Of a stretch of 64,000 nt of DNA, positions 24,010 to 35,900 are shown piece by piece; positions within the stretch are counted from its first letter, which is position 1, and every line of letters begins with the position of its first letter. Under the pieces are notes generated by a model that ran no database searches, was not told the origin of the DNA, and worked only from the letters and a program-made list of their open reading frames with translations. This DNA is from Ariolimax columbianus (lineage: Eukaryota; Mollusca; Gastropoda; Stylommatophora; Arionidae): assembly GCA_036924085.1 (NCBI GenBank), contig JAVGWX010000003.1:125725474-125789473 (forward strand). The letters are read 5' to 3'. The translations under genes and the position numbers were made by a program.

Positions 24010-24350
24010 TCAGGTAAAATATACTGATCATATTTGTTAGTCTCGGTCAGGCAAAACATACTGGCCAAGACCCTCACAACGACTTCCTAAAAGCCCTCCC
24101 TGGAAATGGGCTGTTTTCATAGCAGCCTGGCTAACGAGGTGATGGATCAACGTGATCCCTGCAGTAGTGAATTACACGTAGATAAAGCCAAACGTAGCTC
24201 AACCACCTGGAGGACCCCTGTCCACCTTCATCAGAACGCTCGGGATGTGAGGTAAGCTGTTGCAACCCGCCATTTAACGTCCTTTTCAGGGCGCACAAAA
24301 GAGTAACCTACTCATTGTGGGTATTGGCAAACAACAAACAACAACCTTTC
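24010..24350 (-). repeat. Dispersed repeat D1, copy 2 (inverted)
   Basis: Approximate reverse complement of 1085-1380. Here the array end (ggtcaggcaaaacatactgg) has only about two units, against 5.5 at copy 1. Confidence 0.75.
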
Positions 24351-24529
24351 GTTGGCGGACAAAGCCTAATGTACGAGGACGAAAATAAACAGTAACAATG
24401 TAAAGAATGTACTTAGTACAGCGTGTGAAGGATACAATATGACGATTATCACATTAGCACATCAAATACGGAATCTATGAAGATTAACATAACATCAAAT
24501 CTACTTATCATGCGTGTAAACAATATCAA

Positions 24530-24970
24530 ACTAGAAACATAACAGAACATCGAGTCAACTTAAGATACAGGTAAACAATATCAAACTATGAACATAACAG
24601 AACATCAAGTCAACTTAAGATACAGGTAAACAATATCAAACTATGAACATAGACCATCAAGTCAACTTAAGATTCACGTAAACAATATCAAACTAGGAAC
24701 ATAACAGAACATCGAGTCAACTTAAGATTCAGGTAAACAATATCAAACTATGAACATAACAGACCATCAAGTCAACTTAAGATACACGTAAACAATATCC
24801 AACTATGAACATAACAGAACATCAAGTCAACTTAAGATACAGGTAAACAATATCAAACTATGAACATAACAGAACATCAAGTCAACTTAAGATACAGGTA
24901 AACAATATCAAACTATGAACATAACAGAACATTAAGTCAACTTAAGATACAGGTAAACAATATCAAACTA
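24530..24970 (+). repeat. Tandem repeat, 55-bp unit, 8 copies
   Basis: Unit aacatcaagtcaacttaaga, tacaggtaaacaatatcaaa, ctatgaacataacag. Few differences between copies. It ends directly at the SINE at 24979. Confidence 0.95.
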
Positions 24971-24978
24971 GCTGATTT

Positions 24979-25270
24979 GGGGACAGAGTGGGCTAGTGGT
25001 TAAGTGACACGGCTCACAGCACGAGGGTGCTGGGTTCGCTACCCAATCAAAGCACCAGCTGTTACCCCGGGGAAGCAAACTCTTAAAAAATGCAGGAGGA
25101 AGCAGACCCTTATATAAAATGCAGGAGGAAGCAGACCCTTACATAAAATGCAGGAGGAAGCAGACCCTTACATAAAATGCATGCCGAAGTCGGATACACT
25201 GGACCAAATAACAAAATAAAAACATAGTGCAACACACACACCACACCGCCTTAGAGAATAGAAACATAAA
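24979..25270 (+). mobile_element. tRNA-derived SINE, copy 2, with internal triplication
   Basis: Head gtgggctagtggttaagtga with the B-box region ctgggttcgctaccc. The body segment atgcaggaggaagcagaccc is repeated four times (25089-25190, about 30-bp step), where other copies have one. It ends in an A-rich tail. Confidence 0.88.
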
Positions 25271-26080
25271 GCGAAAGTAAAAAAAAACTAAAAAAAACCA
25301 ATTGCTGATTCAATCCGTACAACCGATATATTGACTTGCAAACATTTCGCACAATACTACAGATCAGATATGTTGGCTTGAACTATTGCTGCACTTATAT
25401 TTAAAAGTTTCACAATAACAATGTTTCCCATATTTATAAATGTACCTGTACTTCTTACTCGGAGTTTAACGTTTCAAAAATATATGTACCCAGACGTTCA
25501 ACATATTTCTGAGTGAAAATGTTTGCATACTTACGAAATATTTGTACAGAAGATGGTGTGACATTTTTGTACAGGAGATGGTGTAAAATATTTGTACAGA
25601 ACATGGTAAGGCTTGATAGAGAAATTGAAACCATGTATTATAAAGCCTCACCTGTGACAAACCATCTGTAATCATTGTTTAAACATCCAAACATCAGCTT
25701 GGCGCCAAAGCAACAATTGATAAACAGTACATTTATACCAACTCTGTGCTAACAATGCCAAACTTGGTCCTTTCCGAAGGGACCAAGGGACGTGGGAAAT
25801 TACAGTGCGTGAAATGAAATTTCTAAGAGAAGTAATTGATGTTTCAACAAGGACATAAACAAAGAGAAACGATGGCATCATAAATAGAGTTAGAACTACC
25901 CAGCGCGCTGAATACATTTCAAGATAGAAAATACATTGTTCGGTCATCTCAGGAGAATGCAACATAAGCAACTGTCACATCATACTTTTGCAGCACAGAA
26001 ATATCTGGCTACAGGGCACATCGTCATCATCATCATCATGTAGCATGTCTTTTATAGAGCATCGCCCCCATCACAGTCTG
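25271..26080. other. No gene recognised
   Basis: AT-rich with short frames. A (CAT)n run at about 26020-26040 leads into the next element. Confidence 0.4.
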
Positions 26081-26084
26081 TCTG

Positions 26085-26278
26085 AAAGAAACTCGTTCCC
26101 GGCAAAACTTCAGCCTCCGCCACATTCATACCCAGACATTCCTGGATATCTTGGTGCCATCACCAGTGGCAACACTAGACAAACTCTATGGCAGTTTCGA
26201 CAGCTTCAGGATGCAGCTGCTTTCTTCGAACAAATACAAGTTGACGTCTGACAGCGTACGAAGAAGAAGAAGAAGAAA
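26085..26278 (+). mobile_element. RNase H LINE 3' end, short copy
   Basis: The + strand reads NTRQTLWQFRQLQDAAAFFE then QIQVDV and a stop, followed by ctgacagcgtacgaagaaga. It matches the end of the fragments at 14624-14968 and 18180-18925. Confidence 0.75.
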
Positions 26279-26893
26279 TATCTGGGTTCGATTGTCAGTG
26301 ATGAAGGATCAAAATGTGAGGCGTTGGCCAGAATAGCACAGACAATAGCGGCGCTTGCACGGCTTAACAGAATCTGTCAAGATAAACGGTTAGCACTATG
26401 CACGAAAATCAGATTAATGCGTACATTGGTCCTGTCAATATTTCTCTATGCCTGTGAGACAGGGACAGTTACAGCTGACCTTCAACGAAGGATACAAGCC
26501 TTAGAGATGAGATGTTTCCGAAGGCTTTGAAACGTCACGTACAAAGATCGAGTTACACATGAAGAAATACGAGATAGAATTACAACAGCAATATGGCATT
26601 TTGAAGACCTCTTGGCAACTGTCAAAAGAAGGAAACTCGCTTGGTACGGTCACATATCGAGATCAAATGGTCTTGCAAATACACCCCTCCACGGAAAGAT
26701 GCAAGGCAGACGACGAAGAGGTCGTTCCAAAAAGAGATGGGAGGACAATATAAAAGAATGGACCAATCTCCGACCAGAAGAGGCACAGGCAGAGGCAGCT
26801 GACAGAGAAGGGTAGCGGGGTATTGTGAGGATGTCTTCATGTGTGCCCCAAGGACCTCACCGGTTACGGGATGACCTGACCTGACCTGAACAG
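26279..26893 (+). mobile_element. LINE RT C-terminal fragment with (TGACC)n tail
   Basis: Three frames carry a thumb/C-terminal RT: MARIAQTIAALARLNRICQD, LSIFLYACETGTVTADLQ, LEMRCFRRL, then RRKLAWYGHISRSNGLA, RRRRGRSKKRWEDNIKEWT and a closing ADREG. It ends in ggttacgggatgacctgacc, the tail also seen alone at 16757. It begins abruptly after the (GAA)n of the preceding element. Two frameshifts; inactive. Confidence 0.85.
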
Positions 26894-27029
26894 ATACTGG
26901 GATTACCCTGGCAAGTCATCAGTAGATTTTTACCTCCCCAAAAAAATATGAAACAAAGGAGGTCGCACCTCCCCAGGACGTCTAACGACATAAGTGGACT
27001 GAAGATAGATAGATAGTATATATATATAT

Positions 27030-27410
27030 ACTACGACCAGGACGTCGCTTCAGGGTCAGGCACAACATATTGACCAGGTCAGGCACAACATACTAACCAA
27101 GACATAGCTTTATGGTAAGGCACAATATACTGACCAGGAAGTTGCGTCAGGGTCAGGCACAATATACTGACCAGGACGTCGCTTCATGATCAGGCACAAC
27201 ATACTGACCAGGTCAGGCACAATATACTGTCAGGACGTTGCGTCAGGGTCAAGCACGACACACTGGCCAGGACGCCGTTTAATGATCAAGACCACTATCT
27301 CTCATCCATTTAGCGCTCCATCGAAACAGGTTGTTTTAAAAGCAGTCTGACTGACGAGATGTGGATCGACTGGTATACACATTAGGGATCCCGCAGCCTC
27401 TTTATAACAC
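27030..27410 (-). repeat. Dispersed repeat D1, copy 3, with minisatellite
   Basis: Irregular copies of ggtcaggcacaacatactga (27040-27270), interspersed with ccaggacgtcgcttcagg, then a decayed body (gttgttttaaaagcagtctg, gatgtggatcgactgg) parallel to 24100-24160. Confidence 0.6.
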
Positions 27411-27660
27411 AGAGCAATAAGACTTACTTCGCATTTATATTCGTTGTTTAAGACGAATTATTATGGTGTGTAGGAGTCTTTCAACATCACTGCACACCAA
27501 TAAGAGAGACCCCCACTACAAGAGCACATGCATGACGTATTGCAGGCTTCCTGCAATGCGATAAAAAAACAAAAACAAACTAGTGGTTGTGCCAAACATG
27601 AAATTGAAAGAAAAAGTAAGGATGTGAGTAAAAATCACAATGTATGATACCTGTCATGTT
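27411..27660. other. No gene recognised
   Basis: AT-rich spacer. Confidence 0.4.
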
Positions 27661-27664
27661 TTCG

Positions 27665-27870
27665 ATTTGATATGTTGTTTCGACATCTATACATCATCTA
27701 AAACATGTTGTTTCTATTTTACGGATCATCTAAAACATGTTGTTTCTTTTTTAATAGATCATCTAAAACATGTTGTTTCTTTTTTAATAGATCATAATAC
27801 ATCATTTAAAACATGTTTTTTCCTCTTTTATACATCATCTAGGACATGCTTTTTCCTCTTTTATATGTGT
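27665..27870 (+). repeat. Tandem repeat, about 33-bp unit
   Basis: Unit catctaaaacatgttgtttc then ttttttaatagat, about 6 copies with drift. Confidence 0.9.
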
Positions 27871-29420
27871 CAGATCCTGGTCGTCGGAACCAGTTTATAT
27901 TCACCATGAATCAGTTCTATCTTCTCTTCAATAAGATTATGTTGACCGGACCACAATACTCTCTATTTCAATCAAGTCACTGATTTCACATGTAAATAAA
28001 GGAAGCACTGACAACTGATTCTTTCGTCATAAAAGCACAGTTAATAATTTATTTGCATAATCTTGTATTTACAACAATTGTCTACTAATTTAACTATGAC
28101 TAACATCTCTATGGGGGGTTGTAAATATTATTATAATCTTACCCAGTACTTGTCTTCTATCACTATCATTCATAACAATTTGCAACTAATGCTTAATGAT
28201 CTTTCTATTTTATGGTCTTCTTCTCTGGCAATCTATCTGTCCTCCGACAGTCTGCAGCTTCCGCCAGTCTGTTCTCCACTGTGGAATTGAAGGTTTCTCA
28301 CATACTCACATAGGATCAGGTCCCTGGTGTCTGTAGTACACCCATTTTAAGATGACGTGCTCCTGACGTTTCAGGTCATGGGGCTTTTTCGACCCACAAG
28401 ACCGTTCTTTATGTGTCTCTTTAACGCCTTTGTTGTCCTTTCCAGCATGTACAAGAGTAGAACCTGCAGCATGGACAACTACGTTGTAACCAACTGAATC
28501 AAATTAGTTTGTTGTCTTTCCCAGAATGCCCAAGAGCAGGATATGTGAAATCCACAACTGCGTTTTTACCACTTCTCACAGGAAGGTCTCACATTCGCTC
28601 TGGTTAGTTCACTGTCCCTTCCATCAGGCATTCGTGTGCAATGCCAATGAAACTCACAGTGGAAACCTCCAGACTAGTTCTAGAGTATACCTTTTTCTCT
28701 AAATTTGATCTCTTTCTAATTTTCTTTAGATCCCGCCTTAATTCCATCCGTTCCAACATGACCACCGGTTACGAGATACTTCTGACGTTCCTCAGTTAAC
28801 CAGCTCTCAGCTCGTGCCCTCTGTGGGTCTGTACTGACTGTCAATACGTAAATTTCCCTATCTCTAGAACCTCTACCAGCTCCCTGGGATATCTTGTCCC
28901 CACTACCAATCTCACTGTAACAGTTTGTTACCAAATCGTACGTAGTTCAAACCCCCTACCAATTTACCCGTGTCGTTCTGGACACCACTGTCTGAGAGGA
29001 GCTAAGACACCTACCTAATCTTTCCATGACAACTAGAAGCTACACTATTTGAGAAACGGTAACTCTTTCCGTATCCCTGTGGATCACTTGTCCACACCAT
29101 TTTTAACACCTGTCTTACACGTGTAAAACCTTAATAACTATCGCTCAAAATCCTGAATAATAACTAAAGTAAAACTGACTATCTAACCTTCCCGCGACCC
29201 GATTCTTGGACAATGAAAATTCAGGCCGGCGTTGCTAAAATTAAAATATCAAATGTAACTAGCTTCTGCAAACCTCTCTGACATAAAATGTCTTTGTCCC
29301 CTGCTTTAAAATATGCTTTCATTGTCTAAACTACCGTTAGACTCCATCGGCCATGTTTGTAGTGTCCTTCATACAAAACATTTCACACATACCTGACCCC
29401 AACGCTGTCACATATACATA
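27871..29420. other. No gene recognised
   Basis: Lies between two arrays of the same minisatellite. It has a more even composition than the flanks (28280-29200), but the frames are short and no family is recognised. It could include the promoter side of the CAP gene. Confidence 0.35.
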
Positions 29421-29424
29421 ATTT

Positions 29425-29570
29425 AAGACGTGTTCTTTCCTCTTAAACACATCATTTAAAACATATTGTTCACTCTTGAATACATCATTAAAGACATATT
29501 TCTTTTTAATACATCATTTAAGACATTTTGTTTCCTATTCTATACATCATCTAAGACATGTTAGAAATAC
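29425..29570 (+). repeat. Second array of the 27665-type repeat
   Basis: About 4 diverged units of the form catcatttaaaacatattgtt, matching the array 1.6 kb upstream. Confidence 0.8.
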
Positions 29571-29796
29571 GCTGTTAATCGCACAATTGATTGATTGATT
29601 CATCTTTTAGTTCCATGTAAAGCATACGACCATCCACGAAGCACTATCAGGTGCGTTAAATAGCAAAGACTGTAAATCACTAGGTTGCTAGTCTACGTAC
29701 AACTCTCTTTAGTCTCATTTTACTACATGCTTAGAAAGGTTACAGTGGTGTTGTTCTTGTCAACATGGCTAACATTAGAGAGATTACACATGTATT

Positions 29797-29808
29797 TTCC
29801 CCTCAAAC
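29797..29808 (+). promoter_or_regulatory. Likely splice acceptor just upstream of the CAP start codon
   Basis: A pyrimidine-rich tract followed by aaacag ends 14 nt before the ATG at 29823. It suggests an upstream non-coding first exon. Confidence 0.45.
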
Positions 29809-29822
29809 AGTTACCAGCGTCA

Positions 29823-29981
29823 ATGGAGTGTTTGAAGTTACTACTGCTTGTCGTGTTGCTGTCTAATGCTTGTTTGGGTCATGAATACCATTCTATGTGG
29901 AGCCATGATGTGCAGAATGATATTGTGGGAGCTCATAATGTGCTCCGTTTGAAACAAAAGGGCTGTGGCATGATTCGTATG
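29823..29981 (+). CDS. CAP gene exon 1: signal peptide and first helix
   Basis: Encodes 53 residues and ends in phase 0 at a good donor (ATG/gtaagt). The start codon is chosen because the next residues form a hydrophobic signal peptide ending SNACLG. The frame stays open upstream to 29685, but a good acceptor (pyrimidine tract then aaacag at about 29797-29808) lies just before the ATG, so a spliced 5' untranslated exon is likely. GAHNVLRL is the conserved first-helix motif of CAP proteins. Confidence 0.85.
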
Positions 29982-32900
29982 GTAAGTAATGAGTACTTGT
30001 CTTCTTTTATGCGAATTGTCCTCGCATTTGCAAATATCAGGCGTCATTCTGCGGATACATTTTGTTAGGCGGTTATGTATTTTTGGAATGTTTTTCAGTC
30101 TAGAGAAGGATTGAAATTGACACCAACGATATCCTATACTCAGAGTTATATTCTCGAGAAGAAATTGTCCACTTTGAAACAGTAACTAAATAACTGTGAG
30201 GTATTTTTGTTAGCCATTGTGAATACTGTTATAGACACATCGAAAACGACCGTGGAACATTGGAAATAGCCTATCAAGAACACAACGTGAGAGCGCACGA
30301 AGGGACAACACCAAGAGCAAACCTTATTCCTTTGATGGCTCACAATCGGGGTTATATTCACTGAAAGAAACTGCGCAATGGGATATAGTCATTCAACATT
30401 AGTGAAGTATTCTGGTGGTCATTGTGAAGTTGGGGATAGGTGTATAGAAAAAACGACCATTAAACCCTGGTTACAAGCTATTACGGCGACGTCCAGAAAG
30501 TGCATGCAGGCAAGAAATCAAGGCCAGAGTTGGCGTTCAACGCCTCGCTCAACGACCGTGTCGGACACTAGACAGACCTACTCAACACAGCTAAATAGTT
30601 AAGAGACACCCTCACTGCACTTAGGACGACAACACATCCCTACGAACCACAATCGCTGGAGGTTTTAGACAAACTATGGGGTCTCGGAATCCTCTATAAA
30701 ACCAGCATTTCGCATAACCGAAGAAAACAACACAGAGAGAGGAGGAGAGGAAGGCGAACACAAAAAAAGACTAAACACCAATATCGAATCGTATGTGATC
30801 GTTCTACCAGGAGAGGGTTGGTGGATTCTCCCCCTCCCCCACTCTCCCTCAACCCCTTCCTCCCCCCTCACACTCTCCCTCACCCCCTCTTCCCCCCTCT
30901 CATACACACCGCGCCACCTGCCCCTCGTGCTATAGACACATAACTGAAACGCCGAGCAAGCAGTAGTGTCATCTGATACTCCTTCGACCTCTTGAGGTTA
31001 CGCAAAGGACGACACGCGAGGTGCAAAGTACTGCGTGCTGGATGTAGACACTACCATGCGCCAATCTCCAATACACAGATTGCAGGTCTTTGAAATCAAT
31101 CGTGGATCGAGTGAGAAGGGATAGTAATATCATACTATTCCGGTTTTGCTGACAAAGACTAATCCCATATTGGTCTGCGGGCAGATCAGTGATATTGGTT
31201 CTGCATTGCATTATTTAACATCACGCTTCATCATATAACATCACATTCAAACAGGTCCTTCACGTTTATAAGGAAACATAATCACTGAAGCGCCAACAAA
31301 AAGTCGGTCACTGTGCCAAGAGGTATTTATTTATACATGATTAATTGTATTTATTTCAATTTGGAAACTGAAAAAGATTGAAATGCAGTTTTACAATTGA
31401 GAAACACCTGTAGCATAGAAAACACAAGTTAAATTAAGATTGCTAACAAAATAGTTATCTTATGTTTTCCGTAATGGTTTCATTTTGCCCGGAATCAAGG
31501 AAGGCACTTATAGAATGGTAACCAATATCATCCACAATAATAACAGCAAGATTTCAATAAAAAGGGACAAAATAACAATCGTACAGTGCAACGCGCCAAC
31601 AAACAATGCTCTTGAAAATACCAAACAAGAATTCTTAAATATTCCCCAAGGAACTCTGAACAAATAGGAGATAAATAGGAGATAGGGTCTGCTTCCTCCT
31701 GCATTTTCTAAGAGTTTGCTTCCCCGGGGTAATGGCCGGTGCTGTGATAGGGATCGAACCGAGCACCTTCTGGTTGTGAGCCGTGCCACTTAACCACTAG
31801 CCCACGCCGTCCCCCTATCACAAGTGATGAAGACTAATCTCTTTGTTTAGCCGCGTGGACGGCTTTTCTCTTGCTGTGTCTGCTGAAATGGGTGACTTGC
31901 GCGGTGATTTGGATTAAAGTGAGGAAGAAACTGCAACTTTTGTCAACATCACTTTCTGGTCCTGATATGCCCTTGGCCAGTGGCAAGATTTTATCGAAAA
32001 GACTGGGGAAAGCACAGAATGCAGACTTTTCTTCAGGGTTTACCCCAGAAGCCTTTCCCATAAACAGGTATCCCGCAAGGCAGCAGACGGGAGGATGACA
32101 TCTAACGTTGCGTGTCGGGCCTTTCCCATAACCGCAAGAGGTCGTACGGACATCACTCAGTGTGTGAGTGAGTTGAACATCTCTCCCGGACTGTGTTCTA
32201 GTTCATTATAGTCGTGTCTAAATTGTACACACCAAATCCGACATTGTTTGCAGCTAGGGTACAGGGTGCCAATCTCGTGAAGTTCAGCCATGTGAACTAG
32301 ATCGTGAAAATACGACACAAGTTTAAGCGTTGTGCTATTCAAATAGCAGATATCCATTCCATGATAATAGGACGGAAGAAAGAATACACAAAAAAAAAAC
32401 AACAACAAAAAACAAACAAACAATCGAACTAACCATTCCAAGAATGGAAAACAAAATTTTTTCGTGAACACAAGTGTAAGTCGTCGACTAGTGTAAATTC
32501 CAGGCAAATCCGTGGTCTGGCGGAATCCAGAATGAACTAAAATAGCAGAGCAATATAGACCCGTAGCCCTATGGCGCCAATTGTGCTGCGCAAATATGAT
32601 GTATTGATGGTCGAAGAGAACAACGGGCAATCACTGACCGAAGACCAATAATAAATGGAATGAAGCTTGCTGTGGAGAAACCATATAAGTAATATGGGAG
32701 CGCTATTTTGACACACCAGACAGACATAAGCTCAGTAAGCCAAACCTCTAGAGGAAATACAGAGATTCTCACAATTCAAACCAATTCATGGGGGACGGCG
32801 TGGCCTAGTGGTTAAGTGGCACGGCTCACAACCCAAAGGTGCTGGGTTCGATCCCCATCACAGCACTGGCTGTTACCCCGGGGAAGCAAACCCTTAGAAA

Positions 32901-35900
32901 ATGCAGGAGGAAGCAGACCCTTACATAAAAATGCATGCTGAAGTCGGATGCACTGGGCCAACAGGCGCAAAATAAAAACCACAGTGCAACGCATACCGCC
33001 ATGGGGATTAGAGAAATAAGGCGAACGCAAAAAACAAAAACAAAAACAAACAAACAAACAACCAATTCATGCACAATTACATCTGTCCAGACTAATCTAC
33101 AGCATGTGTTGCCTCTAACCACATGGCATTAATATTTACCATAGCTTGTCTTAAAATCCCAAACTGGCCCTTATCCATTTGTCTTCCCCCCAATTATATC
33201 ACCATTTCTTTTTTCCGTTTTTGGCCGCCACTGGTCTATTCGGTCGTTTCCCACTTCTTACGCTCTCCTGGCCACCTAATCTGACCTTTATGCATCACTT
33301 GAAGTCCGGCTCCAGACATGATAAGTAATGTTGTGAGTCGTATCAGATAAGTACACTATTTTGTCCTTATATGTTGACATCTCCTATATAGAAGTACGAT
33401 TATGTATTCTTCCCTTCTTCTATAGTTCACTAGTTCAACATTGTTGTTATTTGTTGCCCATGATGAAGGCCTGTTGGTCGTAACGTAGGTTTCGTTTGTG
33501 TTTTAGTCTCGGTGGGGTGTCTGACGATGCCCATAAAAAGTTTTTTCATTAAATAATATTTTAATTGACTTAATTTTGTTCATTTATTTTTCTTATTGTA
33601 TTGTACTTTTTTTAAAGTGACCCTTTCTCTGAGGAAACGTTCCAGTTTGGGGAAGACCTCGTGCATGCCATTTTGACGATGAATTTAGGACAACCCTGTT
33701 GAGCCTGGTCAAGCAGCTTCACAAAAAAACACCGGAGCTAGAATTCGACTGGTTGGCACTCTCTCTGACAGATTCCCCACGACTTCGGATCAGACAGGCT
33801 GTGTTCTTACCCCCTACCTATTCTGCCGGGCATTCGACTGGCTTCTTGACCGCCTCAGCGTGCATCAGGAGGGTATAACTATTGATCAGTCAATTTTCAC
33901 TGATCTCGTTTACACGGACAACATTGTTCGGCACATACAGTTAAGCGCTGCAGAGTTCTCTGAAAATGTTAGACAGCAAAACGCCCTCCCTAGGTCTACC
34001 TATATCCTGAGCCAAAACCAAAGTTCAGAACCTCATTTCCGACACAGCACCCCAGGGTATTAAAACCCACGGTCACACTGCGGAAGGTACCAAGGAATTA
34101 ATCTATCTCGGTAGCATGATATATTCCGATAGGCGCTGCGGTCCCGATATATCAAGGTGGATCGGACTAGCTGCATCTGTGATGCACGACCTCCGACGTG
34201 TGTCGAGTAATGGCAAGATCTCCCTTTGGACAAAAATCCGCATCTACCGGTCATGCGTGGTCCAGTCCTGCTTTACGGCTTCGAAACCTGGACATTGCAG
34301 AAACGTGACATGTCAAGATTGGAAGCCTTTCACGTGTACAACAAGCGGCGTATCCTGGGCATCCGATGATATGTACATCCGCATCACGGAGGTCTCTGCT
34401 AAAACAGGCCTCTATCCAATTTCAGAAACACTAGACCGACGCCAAGTTTCTTTATTCGGTCATGTTGTACGGCTGGACCAGGAAACCCCGACCCCAAGAT
34501 ACTACACACGTCGTTCCTCAGCGCTAAAAGCCTTTTCCCGGTCGGCTAGAGGCACAGATGAGGCCGTCCCCGAACAGTAGGGCTCCAGCAAATATCAACC
34601 TCCTCCTCCGCCCTGGCCGAAGCCTGGAACGACGCCACAGCTGTTGAACATGGATTTGTCCTACTGGCGTCAGACGTCTAAGCAAACATTATTATAAATT
34701 ATTAAAAATAATTTTTAGCAGAAACTATCAAATAGCTGCTAAAGCTTTAAAACACATGCACAGACATATATGCCAATCTCTAAAATCTGGAGGAAATCAC
34801 ACGCGGTTACGTTGATACTAGGAAAATCTCTTTACAGTTGTTGTTACTAAAGCTTTTGAAAGAATGAACCTAGATCACATCGTCTCAATAGACACGAAGC
34901 TTGTAAAGGGACAATCATGTTTTAGATCTGGAAGATCATGTTGCAGGCAAATCCTTAACCTGAAACAACTAATCGAGGACGGGTATGTATCTAAGCAAAG
35001 CACTAGAGATACTTTTATCGATCAAAGTGCAGCATACGCCACACTAAACCACAAAAAGCTGCCAACAAAGTTCTATTCTATGCCAAATGATTGACGTCTC
35101 ACCAACCTCATTAAATGTATCTTGCAAAATAGGCGATTCTAAACATACCCATTGCTGGAATCACCGAGGCAGACTACCTGGAGATATACATTTCTACATT
35201 GGTGATGGTCTCCCCCTAAACTCTGGGGAACAGCCACGGCACAAAGACGTGGCCCTTGTTCCCCATCGTCATTTCACATACAGCCTCACCCTTTGATACC
35301 CTATTGTCGACAGCTTACTAAATGACAGACATGACCACATATCTTTTGCAGTTGTCTACGCACTCTCCGATTACTCCAAGCTAGACCAGAAGTAGGACTT
35401 TTACTCCTACCTCGACGCAATATCAGTCTATCCCAGTCTATCCCTACTAACGAGGAATACATACTAGAATTTAGTTTTCACAACAAACAATGAGAGGTTT
35501 CAAGCTTCCTTAAAAAACAAAACATAATGAGTACTCCCCCCTTAATGCAAATGGCAGGATATGTTAGTCACAATTTTAGCTTATACAAATTGTAATTTTC
35601 AAAGAAAACATTTTTTTAAGGATTTTGAGACATAAAATCATGTCGTGACGCGAAGAGAAGAAAAAAAAGTTCATAGGAAACATAAGTTCTAGTATGATCT
35701 GGGGTAGGTCTCTCGCCGCCGCGATTGACTCTCATCCAGTATTCGTACAGCGATCTCAGTCCCGCCAGACGGAGCGGTAGCGCGGGCTTGCAGAAAACGC
35801 TCGCCCGCCTCTCCCTGCCATGTAGCGGGACGAAATTTGTGGTGTCGTACCGGTGTCGTACTTTGGCCCGTATCGAAAAACTTTGACAGTCAGTGGTGCT

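Noticed and set aside
32157..32630. 157-codon minus-strand frame
   Set aside because: Includes a translated A/C-rich run ([10 protein letters not shown]), with no domain and no splice or start support.
32791..32870. tRNA gene
   Set aside because: A and B boxes are present, but the sequence continues into a dispersed SINE body with a target duplication and several copies; no cloverleaf with a proper acceptor stem.
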